Shown: piece after piece, positions 23,268 through 34,977 of the stretch
How positions within the stretch are numbered: the first letter of the stretch is position 1
Layout of the letters: each line of letters opens with the position of its first letter
NCBI RefSeq assembly: GCF_030704535.1
Contig: NC_081817.1
Coordinates: 1,751,001 to 1,815,000, forward strand
Length of the DNA: 64,000 nucleotides
Source: Vitis vinifera
Taxonomy: Eukaryota; Streptophyta; Magnoliopsida; Vitales; Vitaceae
Reading direction: 5' to 3'
The notes under the pieces: model-generated
Databases searched by the model: none
What the model saw: the letters and a program-made list of their open reading frames with translations, nothing else
What the model was told of the DNA's origin: nothing
Program-made: the position numbers and the translations under genes

Positions 23268-24914
23268 ATCTCACAGATGTAGAATTTTTGGGTAGTGCTT
23301 GTAAATACTACCACAAAGATAGACCCCAACGTTTATTATATCTCATAGAAACCCTTTTGGGACATCAGGAAATAAAAATATATATATATTTTATATGACA
23401 TTAGAGTACAACTGTTTTCTCTTGATATTTTTATCTTCTCATGGAAATACTCTTCTTATATATCACTTCTTTGTGTGATCCCATATATGAAATTGGTCTT
23501 TGTTTTTCACAGTACCTTGTGTTAATGGTTTTCTATTAGAATGGTAGAATCAAATTTGACTTCACTTCAGCCTTAGCTTTCCCCCAACTAGTCTCTTGTT
23601 ATCATACTATACCAGATGCCCTACTACTAAGAGGAATGACTCCATAACAGCTTGAATCACTTGCTTTAGCTGGTGTAGTACTTCCCAATTTTCTTCTAGG
23701 TCATTTTCCAGTTACTGTAATCCTGCACTGCTGTTTTCATTGCAGCTTGTGGCCTTTGCCTACTGAGTTACTGGCTTGGCCATCCTTGTATAACTTACAA
23801 ACTCCATAACTACAGCAAAATGGAGGCGCCAGTCCTCATGTATATACACCAATACCTTGTCTGTGTAGATTAAGTTATTACTGTAGTGCATCAGTTTCAT
23901 CACACTAGGTTGTGGAATACACTGCCTAATTAACTCAGACAGGCCTTTCCTCTACGATCTTTACCAATTCCCAGAATGTAGTATTGTCAAGCTGGTTAAC
24001 TATATGGTACAAAAGAATAGAAGGCATATAGCAGTAGAAGAAAACAGGGAATGTGACAACAGAGATGGATACTCAGCTATCAGCGGCTGACTGGCATCAG
24101 CTGGATAATGCTGTATCTCAGCCAAAACTAAATGAGAACTCCTGTGAAAAATGACTGTTGTTATGACAAATCCAAGAACCATACAGGGGGTTGCAGTTAC
24201 CAAGCCATCCGTCCCTGCATATCAATCAGTTCCCAACAAGGGTTTGTCGTCATAGATCATAAAGAATTTGCTTTAACTCAGAAAATAAAGTTCAATATCA
24301 TGATACTATGATAGTTGATAAACAGCAAGAGAACAGTATTGGCAGTAAATAAATGAACCTGAAACATGCCTGAGATGAGCTACAGCCTTTTGTGGGAAAA
24401 AAAATCTTCTTGCCATAAGATTCATACTACTACATTATTGACCACATAAATTCCCAAGTATGCACTAAAATATGAAAAGAAGGTCTGAATACCAAAATTG
24501 GAACAACTATACCAACAGAACAAATCAAATAGGAATCTTTCTGAGTTAATATCTGTACAAACAGCAACCAAGTGTACATGCAGAGTATGAAGAATAAACA
24601 AAAAGAAAAAATATATATATTTTCTTTGTGGATAATCTTAGATGCATCGAATCACTTGCAAGTAAGGGGGGAACAAATCAACTTTCTGATTGCCAAATCT
24701 CAAATTCCCAAAATCTTTTCACTCTGATCAAACCTTGTTCCTTGAACTCCTCTCACTAGACTCCAAAACCATGAATCATTGTATGTTTTCCTTTTTAAAG
24801 CCCCAAGAGTCTATCATCTATGCATTTCGTATTCTTCTGTAAAGCCAGAAGGCCTTATCAAGGAGTCCTTTTAACATGTCAAGTCCTTCAACTCAGGCTT
24901 TTCTCTTGATAATA
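23268..24914. other. Convergent intergenic region
   Basis: It holds the 3' UTR of the ABC1K gene (AATAAA at 23371-23376) and, toward the right, the 3' UTR of the minus-strand EDR4-like gene. In between I see no gene, only short unsupported frames. Confidence 0.6.
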
Positions 24915-27900
24915 TCAGTCTGTATCCATGCCAGACCCATATATCATTGCACTTGGTGAAGAATAATCCATGAGCCGATAAAGTGGGGAACCTGCTGTTG
25001 GAGGCAGTTCCTCAATTTCTGTGGATGATTTCTCAGGTTTAGACATATTGGAGGATGACCCAATTGATTTGTACGTTTCCACTGGTTCCTTGTACTTGTT
25101 TTGAGACTTTTTCAAGATGAGCTTCTTATTTCTTTCACCCATAGGCCCAAATGGAGGTGTGATGAAAGCAGTCTCACCTTCAGTAGAGAAGCTTTTACAG
25201 AAAGAGAGTCCATAATCATCAGAACATGACACCGGGTATGCAGGTGAACAATCACTGACAAGAGCAGTTGATGGCAAACCTACACTATTGAGAGTCCTGC
25301 TGACATCATCAACCTCACTGGGGGGAGGAGGCCGAGGGTCTACAGCATTTGGCGTATATTGAACTATATGAGTTCTGTTCTCAACTGAAAACTTAAGGAG
25401 CTCATAACAAGCACCACATCTGAGCCCATGGCACCTCCTCTTAAAGAGGAGAAAATCTGCAGGTAGCTGCAGCAGATGTGAACAATGATAGCAAGTTAGG
25501 AAAGGAGCTCCACCTGCTATGGGCTGGATATGTCGCTTCACCTGGTGAGGTTTCTCCTTCCAATACAACTTCGCCTCGTGATTTTTATGACCCTGGTCTT
25601 CAGACTTTGCACCATGGGTCCATATGGGGATCTCAGAGTCCATACACTGTAGGGGACTTGAGTGAGTAGAGGTGCAGTGATGATAACATCTGTGACCAGG
25701 GCGGGCCCCATGTAGTCCATTTTCACAACATGGAACAGGTGGACGTAGTTGTGCTGAGTACCACCTGTCTTGGGGACAACAATGCAAGCAGGAATAATCA
25801 GCCTGGCGTCTACTGTTTGGGGCCTCTCCTGAGAAAGCCATTCGCGAGAACTTACGATGTTGGGGCCAGTTTCTTCCAGTCCTATATTGGTCAGGATACC
25901 TAGGATAGTTTAAATCATTGAAAATTTCCTCCTCAGATGCTTCATGATTATAGGACTTTGCAATATGCTTCCCCTTCCAACCGACTCTGGTGGGATCCCT
26001 TCCATTGTGCTTTTTGTTGATCTGATCTTGCAATTCACACAACATTTTCAACAATTTTATCCTCTCCTGTTCATGGCGCTCAGGCATGTCAGGCGAATGA
26101 AAGCTCGAACTGTGTTGGTAGTCAGGATGTCCAGGACTCGAAGGGATGTCATTTTCATAGCCAGCAGGGAAATCCCTTCCATAGAAGGGCAATCTAGATG
26201 GAAATTCCCCTCTTTCCAATCTCATCCAGTTTCTGACTGGCTGGTCATATCTTGTGGATTCCGGAAAGTCATCTCTATTCCACTTGCCGTATTTCTTAGG
26301 GTAATGCTCCTTACCCGATAAAATTGATGAGGCATTCCTCGTTTGACGTTGCATTTCTAGGTTGCTATTCACCAGAAATTTACCTCTGGATCTTTCTTCA
26401 GGACCAACAAATTCTCTAGCCTTGAAAGTTCTGTTGGGTTGGTGCAGAGATCGGTCAAGGACTTGATCATCAGTTCCATCATAAGAAGAGACACTACCAT
26501 CATATCCATAGAAACTTCTGGCTGTTGGAGATCTATACATATATCCATGGAGAACATCATCGTCAGACTGCTCTGGTTGTTCATTGGAGTGAGACATGGG
26601 AGTATCCTGTTTCATACATTCCCCAGTTAGCCTCTGAGCTGTAACTTCTGAACTCCTTTCTCTTGAAGCCAGGAGGCTGTCAGAACTCAAGCTTCTGGAG
26701 TAAAAACCACCCTCATCATCTTCATATACTGTATTTGCTCCAACTATGGGTTGTGGCTCTTCATTCTCATGACACATAAGCTCAGTTGACGAAGAAACTT
26801 CATTCAAGAAGCTCACATCTTCAGGCTTCTCCGTTGACAAAGAAACTTCATTCAAGAAGTTCAAATTGTCAGGCTGCTGCTTTGATGAAGAAACTTCATT
26901 CGAGAAGTTTATATCTTTAGGCTGCTCCTTTGGTGATGAAACTTCATCCAAGAAGTCCACATCTTCAGACTGCTCCTTTGGTGATAAAACTTCATCCAAG
27001 TAGTCTACATCTTCAGGCTGCTCCACTGATGAAACAGCTTCATTTGAGAAGTTTACGTCTTCTGGCTGCTCTCTCGGCAAAGAAACTTCATTTGAGAATA
27101 CGTCTGCTGGCTGCTCCATCAGTGAAGAAACTTGATTAGAAAAGTTCACATCTTCAGGTTGCTCCACCAACGCAGAAACTTCATTCGAGAAGTTGACATC
27201 TTCCGGCCGCACATTGGATGATGAACCTTCATTTGAGATGTTTATATCTTCAGGCTGCACATTGGATGATGAACCTTCATTTGAGATGTTTACATCTTCA
27301 GGCTGCTCCATGGGTGATGAAACTTCATTTGAGAAGTTCGCATCTTCAGGCTGCACATTGGGTGATGAACCTTCATTTGAGATGTTTACATCTTCAGGCT
27401 GCTGCTCCGTGGGTGATGAAACTTCATTTGAGATGTTCACATCTTCAGGCTGCACATTGGATGATGAACCTTCATTTGAGATGTTTACATCTTCAGGCTG
27501 CTCCATGGGTGATGAAACTTCATTTGAGAAGTTCGCATCTTCAGGCTGCACATTGGGTGATGAACCTTCATTTGAGATGTTTACATCTTCAGGCTGCTGC
27601 TCCGTGGGTGATGAAACTTCATTTGAGATGTTCACATCTTCAGGCTGCACATTGGATGATGAACCTTCATTTGAGATGTTTACATCTTCAGGCTGCTGCT
27701 CCATGGGTGATGAAACTTCATTTGAGAAGTTCACATCTTTAGGCTGCACATTGGATGATGAACCTTCGTTTGAGATGTTTACATCTTCAGGTTGCTGCTC
27801 CATGGGTGATGAAACTTCATTTGAGGAGTTCACATCTTCAGGATGCACATTGGATGATGAACCTTCATTTGAGATGTTTACATCTTCAGGCTGCACCATG

Positions 27901-28956
27901 GGTGATGAAACTTCATTCGAGAAGTTCACATCTTCAGGCTGCACTTTGGATGATGAACCTTCATCTGAGATGTTTGCATCTTCAGGCTGCTCCATGGGTG
28001 ATGAAACTTCATTCGAGAAGTTCACCTCTTCAGGCTGCACTTTGGATGATGAACCTTCATCTGAGATGTTTACATCTTCAAAGTGCTTCATTAGTGATGA
28101 AACTTCATTCGAGAGGTTTATTGATGAAGGAACTTTATCTGAGAAGTTTGCATCTTCAGGCTGCTTTGTTGTTGAAGAAACCCCATTTGAGAAGTTCACT
28201 TCAGGCTGCTCTGTACGACAATCCCCAAGATCATCCCTCCCATTTTCTTTGTTCAAAGAACATTCTCCTGTGGAAGAGGGAATTGCCTCTCGACTCGAGC
28301 TACTAGATTCTTCATTTTCAGAAACATGCACCAGTTCATTCCTCTGAACAGAACCTGTTTCATGTGAGCCTGAAGGGGTAGTTTTGGTGCTGTTTCCATG
28401 ATTTTTGGCTGCATGAAGGAAGGGGAATGGAAAAAAATAAGTTTTAGTCTTTGAGAATAGCAAATCAAGAAACCTAATTTTTTTGAAAAGATACAAAACA
28501 AGCATAAGGGACTCATATCACTGATTATGAGGATCATAACAATGGCATACAGAAGTGATGCATCCATGCACTGTGAAGGAACCCACTATTCCAACCTACT
28601 ATATTAAGAAAAAACCCAGTTGTGTATCTTGACTCTTTTCACTTGAACAATTATCATGACAACATATGCACAAAAATCACTGCAGCTTCACTATTTAAGA
28701 GTGAGAAATCAACTAGGCTGACCATCAACTACTCGACTTCACTCTGCATGTCCTAAGCTAAATTCACTACTGATTGAACATTCTTTCTGTTTTATGGTTT
28801 ATCAAATTGGAACTTTATATATAAAAGCATATTACCTCGTAGAAACACGCCACATCCACCACACTGGTATAGAGGAATTCCTGCCACCTCTGGAAGAAGC
28901 TTCCAGCATTTGGGACATCTAACCAGTCGAATTTTAGTAGCTGGTCCACTGATCAT
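24915..28956 (-). CDS. EDR4: EDR4-like protein with N-terminal zinc-ribbon motif, long tandem repeats and DUF3133
   Basis: Exons 28956-28836 and 28408-24915, joined within an Ala codon (G|CC), give 1204 residues. The N-terminus has KIRLVRCPKC then YQCGGCG, a CxxC...CxxC metal-binding pair (residues about 9-40) typical of EDR4 and relatives. Residues about 105-585 are some 30 tandem units of about 16 residues of the form EDVNxSNExSSxxxQP. Residues about 1005-1060 (TCYHCSHLL...CHGLRCGACYELL) match the DUF3133 zinc-ribbon region. Family knowledge: Arabidopsis EDR4 restrains salicylic-acid-linked powdery-mildew resistance and acts with EDR1 and clathrin heavy chain at the membrane. The repeat block makes this protein longer than I expect for EDR4. 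The start is fixed by the conserved N-terminal motif. Whether this is the direct EDR4 orthologue or a paralogue is not certain. Confidence 0.88.
26775..28215 (-). repeat. In-frame tandem repeat array (about 30 x 48 bp), with an exact 195-bp duplication
   Basis: Units of about 48 bp (some 51 bp through an extra Gln codon) alternate between two types: NISNEGSSSNVQP-like and NFSNEVSSPMEQP-like. Units at both ends are more diverged. Bases 27301-27495 and 27496-27690 appear identical by eye, so one block of four units (65 codons) duplicated recently. The period is a multiple of three, so the array can grow or shrink without frameshift. Confidence 0.93.
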
Positions 28957-30700
28957 GTTTCTCCAAATAAATGACCTCTACCAACCTAAGGTCGGACTTT
29001 TACCACCAAATTTGGCACGCTTTAGTTTCGCAGAAGTGATGAAAGCATGAACAACCCCCTTGTCGGAAAATTGAAGGCTCCCAGTGCCTGCAATCATATA
29101 GAAAGATGAATATGTAAGCATGCATTTGATAAATAAAAAGAAAAGAGCCAAACCCAAGAATACCACTTAGGTTAATGGTGCACAAACTCAATGATACAAC
29201 TTACTGATAAGCAGTCATGCAAAAATGAGATGCAGTTATCACCTAAGAGCATTGTGATAATCTGCAGAGATTTTTAGTTCTAGAATGTGTCTAAGTTGCT
29301 AAACCGGTAAATGTTTCATTCTCAATAGGTATAAAACTTAGGATGCGTTTAGAAGAGAGAGAAAAGAAAATGAACATGACAAAAAGAAAAGAACAAACAC
29401 TAATGTTCTGCATACAAGTTGAATTGAATAACTTCATTGCCCACATAATAAGAAGTAGCTCTCTTTGCCCACCAGTCAAAGATCTATTAAATGAAGGGCT
29501 GGAGGATGATGGAAAATATAATTATGAAGAGAATAATCATATCAATGGCCAGAGGCAGCAGATCCCTGAGAACCAAAAAGGTAGTGGGATGCATTAGAGC
29601 CACTGCAATCTCCTCCATCCATCAACCTTTTCCAATGCATCAGGAAGTAAACAAGCACAGCGATGCATCTAAAATCTAGTCGAATTAAACTGAAAAACTT
29701 TCTGAATATCTAATTGAATGCAGAGGGTGACTAGAAAAGGGATTGCCACTGAAGATCTAAGAAGACCCAAATGTGCCATATTCATGTTTGAATTCACTGT
29801 AAACCAAAAAATGCAACAAAGAGTTGGAGTGCCATCAAGCTTAAAGAACAAAGAAGAAGATCCAGTATATCAATTCCACCAATTATCAGTCAGCCCTTAG
29901 AAAAAAGCCACAACATCACAGAAACCCTAGTTAAAACAAATCCAAACCAGCTCAATAATCTACCTAAAACTCCAGAAAACCCAAATACACACAAGCAAAG
30001 CAAAAACAAAATCAACCCATCTCAGATCAAATTTCAGAAAGGCAACAACACAACAGAAAATACAGAACAACCATTCAATCCCCACAAACAAACACACAGA
30101 GATAGAAAAAAATAAAATTGCATAAGCCCACAAACATACAGATCAGATCAAATCAGAGCAGAACCCAGATGCCATAATGAAGAGATCCATTCACAGTGCT
30201 CAGAAAGAAACCAGAGTCAGAAAAGATCTCAAATTACAGATATAAAGACAGAGGGAGGACCCCAAAAAAAAAAAAAAAAAGGAAGAAGAAGAAGAAGAAA
30301 AGGAACCTGAGCAGGAAAAGAGAGAAAAAAAGGAGGAAACTTCTTGGGAGAGATTCTCTGCTTTTAGTCGAAGTTTACAAAAATCTTCCTTCTTCTTCCC
30401 CCTCCTCCTTCCTCTTCCTATACCTATGTCGTGTCGGGGAAGCTGGGTTGCCGTCAACACAATGGTGGTGGTGCGTTTTTCAGAATCATAACCCGCAACA
30501 CCATCATCATCAACTCGTTGGGCTGCCCCACAGAAAGTCGACCGTTGACTGGAGGTTAAGGGTGGTGGAAAGGTGAGTTTGAAGTCAGCTGCAGCATTAG
30601 AACGGCGGTGCGGTGGTGGTGGTGGGGTTGACCGGAGTGGCGGTGGTGACAGCTGGACGGTTGGCAAGTGGCACCTCTGTCTCTCTCGTCCAAGAAGCTT
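28957..30700 (-). promoter_or_regulatory. Probable 5' leader of the EDR4-like gene, with 5' UTR intron
   Basis: On the minus strand, a pyrimidine-rich CTTCTTC-type leader with a possible donor CTCAG|GTTCC (about 30306) precedes the gene by about 1.4 kb. A possible acceptor TGCAG lies near 29093. This would make a UTR exon, a long UTR intron and a second UTR piece before the ATG at 28956. No protein-like frame is visible. The model is inferred from splice-like signals only. Confidence 0.35.
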
Positions 30701-30839
30701 CCACACTGGCGGTGAGGACTCTGGCCTTTTGAATTTTTGGGCAATGGACTTCCCTCATCAAAACAGCGCGTTTTCATACCTCCATCGGTTACTAAATGTC
30801 ATAATCACGAGGCCGATGCCTACGTCAAACGGAGAATCT

Positions 30840-33340
30840 CAGTTTTAATAAATAATTGTTATTAATATTATTTTTAATAATAAAAAATTATAATAATTTA
30901 TGTATAAAGCATAATAATTTTTAAAAACTATTTATAAAAATTGATGTATTTAAAAATAATTTTTTATCCACGACTTTATTTATCCTAACTATAATTTTTA
31001 AAAATAAATATATCAATTTAATAATTTATAATAAATTTTAAATTAATTTTATCATATAATCTTAATATTTAAAATAATAATTTTTAAATCAATAACTTAA
31101 ATATAATCTAACTTAAATCATTAAATAATAAATATTAAATTTTATCAAACACCCAAATTTATACAAATATTCATTTGAATTTATTCTTTAACAAATATAA
31201 AATAAAAATATCTTCAAATATATCACTTTGTTTTTTTAAAAAAAAAATTATAATTAGGGTAGGAAACGGAGAAAGACGTGGTGGAGGGCGAAGGGGCGAT
31301 CCAAACTGCCTGAGCAGCCACGTGTCGAGAGTCATAATGACGAGACTGCTTTCCCTGTCCTGACGCAATGACGGTTGCGCAATAAACACTGCTGGCTTTT
31401 CCTGTGGTTGAACATCATTTTTTCCTTCATTTATTATCTAAGTTTTTGGGCCCAATATGATTGATTAAAAAAAATTTAGAAAAGATGATGTTTAAATCGA
31501 CTAAAAAGGGAAATATTGTTATTCCCAAAATTTTAAACAAGTGTAAAATACCTTACCCCTCTTATTTTTATGTGAAATGTTAAGTAAATTTTTTTTAATA
31601 AAATTACTTAATTACTTAAGTTAATTCAAAATTTTTAACCAACATAAGAAATTAAATACTAAATGAGGAGCTTCTATTATTTATTTATTTTTTTTAAAAA
31701 AAAAAGGAAACCTCTTGTATCGCACCATGCCTTAAACTCATTTAAAATATTTTGAATTTTACATTTCATAAATAGTCAAGATGGCATTAAGGAATAGTAT
31801 CAATCTTTTTTTTTTTTATTGATGAATATGTGATATTTCAAATCCTCGTTACATTTGGATATTAATTTTTTTTAAATAAAAACTCTTGTATTATTGTTAG
31901 ATTTTGATTCTTTTTTGAATTTTATGAAAATGACTTATTAATTAGAAATGAGAACACTAGAAATTCTAAGATTTTGATTCCTCTGTTCTAGTCTTTCTAT
32001 TTTTGAAATAAATGGGATTTATTTCATTCATACTATAGAAAAGTCGAAAGTTGGATTAAATGGGAGTCATGAGGGTGGAGAAGAGCCACCTAGACCGGAA
32101 AAACCCATTCGACTTCGGAAGGGATATGAAATGAATGTGAAAAGGATGAGGTGGATATAGACCTGACCCCAGAAAGTCAAACATGATTGGAGCAAGTAAT
32201 TGAAGAAAATTTATGTCAAACAACTACCCATCACATCATCTGGACTGATTGGAGATTTGAATGGACCAGTGGCTCCATCTGTTTTATTAAAGTATCACAT
32301 AGCTAGGCAACGGTCAGAGTGGTTATACAAGACCTAAAAAATGACCTTTTTTGGGGTGGGGAGCGAAGGCAGCATTATGGAGGAGAATGGTATGGAATTT
32401 ATAATTTGGCATGTCGTGCTGGTGAGGGGATGTTCAGAGCCAAGAATTGGGATGACAGTGATTTACTATATTGAAAATGAGACACCAGGCTTAAATGAAG
32501 GGACCCGGAAACAAGGTTCCATTTGAACACCTGAAGGCCTAAGTAAAGAGGAGGAGGAGGATGAAGAATTTTCACCCGTCAAACGTGAAGACCAAGGAAA
32601 ATCCATGACTCCAAATAGTTCGGTTGGGTCTGACTGCCCTGGGATTTTGGGTTCAGTCCTCTGCTTGTCCTGATCCTTGGGGCAACATGACACACTTGGG
32701 AACTGGTCCTCTGGATTTTGATAGCATTCCATACTTGGGAAATTCAGAAGGAACTCTAGAATTTGGCTAGGACTGAAGCCTGGGTTTCATTTTATGGATC
32801 AAGATAAAAAGCTCGACACCCCATGGCTCACAACAATATAAATTATTGATAAACAAGTTTCAGACACTACATATCTAGGAGTTTCTCTTGCGGATCTATT
32901 AGACCTAAAATAGATAATATTTATATAAAAATGAGCAGATGTTTACATTAAGGTTTTAAAAGGCTCACAGCAATGAACATATTGGGTGACTTGGAACTCT
33001 TACAAGTACCATTTCAAAACACCCAACCAAAAGAAATCAACCACATGAACTATGGAAAATAGTTTATGACGTAAAATGGTAGGGTCAGATGATCCGAAAG
33101 ACTGCTCTATGCAAATTCGGATTATATTCAACATGCATGATGCAATACAGCAGTGTCAAGATACATTAAGCATGATATAGCACAGTTGGATCTTAAGCAT
33201 TCATGAGCTAGAATGAAAGAGAAGGTTCAAAATTAACAGTAGAAAGCTAGATAAGAGTATTCTTCAGCACAATACAACACTAAAAGGACTGTGAAAAAGA
33301 CATGCAAACCTCATAAATAAACTTCCCAGAGACCATTACC
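30840..33340. other. Intergenic region between the EDR4-like and NET4-like genes
   Basis: Bases 30840-31250 are extremely AT-rich. An ABRE-like CCACGTGTCG lies at 31318-31327. Bases 31390-32030 are AT-rich with homopolymer runs. Bases 32040-32800 have higher GC content and broken reading frames (see findings). No intact gene was seen. Confidence 0.6.
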
Positions 33341-33355
33341 AGGGAAAATTTGAAC

Positions 33356-34975
33356 TTATGAAGCCAAAATTGGCAGCCGTTTGTGCCCGATAAATGCTTG
33401 GCGAAGCTCTTGATACCCACTTCTGTAGTGCTCCAGTGAGAAACATAGCTGCCTTATGGCCTCCCTTTTCTCCTCAGCCCTATCTGAGATCACAACCCTC
33501 TGCCTCTCCACCTCTCTCTCCAGCTCCTTTACTCTCCAGCTTAATTCATCTACTAATTTGCGTGCGCTTTCAGTTCCAGCAATCAGCTCCACGCGTTCAA
33601 TGCGTAACTGGCGCAGATGATCCTCCAACTGTTGGATCTGATTGTCCCAAGAATTCACATCTGCAATGAGAGTGTCTACCCTGGCACTCAGCTCATCCTT
33701 CTCAGCCATGAGCATATCATATGTGACTTTAAGTGCATCCAGATTTTTATTCAAGGCTTGTACAATGTCACCTCTCTCAGAGAGTTCTGCCTTTAACTGT
33801 TCAATCTCACCTAACAAAACAGTCTCTTGAGCTTCATGCAGACCTTTCATCTCCATTTCCTTAGCTCTCCATTCTTCGAGTCTTGTCTCTAACAGGACTA
33901 CTTGTTTTGACAAGCTAGAAATATCAGATTGGAGCTGTGCCCTCTCGAGAGAGAAGTTTTCTTGGGCATTATGTAGTGCAGCATTTAAAGATTCAACTTC
34001 ACGATCATGGTCTGATACAAAGGCCATGTGCTTTATAATACTGTCTTGCAGCTGGGTTTCCAACATGACAGCCAATGCACGCTGATCTTCCAATTGATGC
34101 TTGACTACAGAAATTTCATTTGTAAGTTCATGCTTCAACTTTTCATTCTCTTCCTCTGATCCCATAAGTCTTTTTTTAGTTTCTTCTAACTCTTCCTCCA
34201 ACATGCAAATTTTGTGATCAGATTCTGAAACACGGTTCTCTAGTTCAGCTGTCTGTTTTTGCAGCTCTAGCACTTGTCTTTTCTCCAATTCAAGATTGGC
34301 CTCCTGCATCTCAATCTCTCTCCATGCTGATTCAAGCTGAGCTTGCAGAGTCCCAGTAGCAGATTCATTCTTTTTGAGCTCACAATTCAACCTGGCAATC
34401 TCTTCTTCTGAGAACTCAAGTTTTTGGCTGTACTCAGTGATCTTCCCAAGCAATTCCTCATAACTAGCATGAGTTCCCACCTTTGGGATACAATCTGCAT
34501 CCTTGTCCTCAGTTACCTGGAGCTTCTCCTTCATGCTTGGGAGCATAGTTTGAAGCCCCTTGCCATCACCATTTGAAGGAGTGCCCAAGTACCTGTTAAT
34601 GGAGGAGGTGATAGATTCTGACTCAGAGTCTGATGATGATGACGAAAATGAATCAGCACCTTCCTTCAAAGAAAGTTCAGAGCTAGCACTCCCGGAGCTG
34701 AGAGGTGAATCCATATTAACAGATTGATGGCTAGACCTGTGCACACCCAGCTTTTGATCAGGGGTTACCTGTGCTTGGAGCATGGACGGATTACTCTTAA
34801 ACAATTCTCCTGTTAAATGGTCACAACGCTCAGCTAGTGCTTGATACATGCGGTAGAATTCCTCAACATGAGCAACCAACTCTGGCCTTTTCCGATTATA
34901 CATTTCAGCTTTCTCTTCAAAAGAATCTCCACCCTCTTCAATAAGTTTCAGCATTTGTTTAACACTCTGTTCCAT
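33356..34975 (-). CDS. NET4: NETWORKED 4-like coiled-coil protein with an incomplete NAB domain
   Basis: One coding exon, 539 residues from the ATG at 34975. Residues 1-45 (MEQSVKQMLKLIEEGGDSF...RKRPELVAHVEEFYRMYQALAERCD) are the second half of the NAB actin-binding domain of NET proteins. A Ser-rich linker (about 70-130) and a long coiled coil (about 175-525) follow, ending in the family-like ...RQLCFSLEHYRSGYQELRQAF tail. Just upstream is a good acceptor (ATTACAG|AG at 34978), and the phase predicts an upstream exon ending ...G|AG. In NET4 proteins that exon encodes the WWWDSH segment. I searched the minus strand from 34978 to about 45,900 by eye and found none. Family role: links actin to the vacuolar membrane. 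The gene may be truncated, may use an in-exon start, or may have its first exon changed beyond recognition. Confidence 0.8.
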   Translation of the reverse strand: MEQSVKQMLKLIEEGGDSFEEKAEMYNRKRPELVAHVEEFYRMYQALAERCDHLTGELFKSNPSMLQAQVTPDQKLGVHRSSHQSVNMDSPLSSGSASSELSLKEGADSFSSSSSDSESESITSSINRYLGTPSNGDGKGLQTMLPSMKEKLQVTEDKDADCIPKVGTHASYEELLGKITEYSQKLEFSEEEIARLNCELKKNESATGTLQAQLESAWREIEMQEANLELEKRQVLELQKQTAELENRVSESDHKICMLEEELEETKKRLMGSEEENEKLKHELTNEISVVKHQLEDQRALAVMLETQLQDSIIKHMAFVSDHDREVESLNAALHNAQENFSLERAQLQSDISSLSKQVVLLETRLEEWRAKEMEMKGLHEAQETVLLGEIEQLKAELSERGDIVQALNKNLDALKVTYDMLMAEKDELSARVDTLIADVNSWDNQIQQLEDHLRQLRIERVELIAGTESARKLVDELSWRVKELEREVERQRVVISDRAEEKREAIRQLCFSLEHYRSGYQELRQAFIGHKRLPILAS

Positions 34976-34977
34976 CT

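Noticed and set aside
27193-28347. A 384-residue open frame on the plus strand and two more long plus-strand frames (27218-27742 and 27755-28306) in the repeat region.
   Set aside because: They are antisense to the EDR4-like repeats. A 48-bp period keeps every frame open once one is open, so openness carries no evidence of coding.
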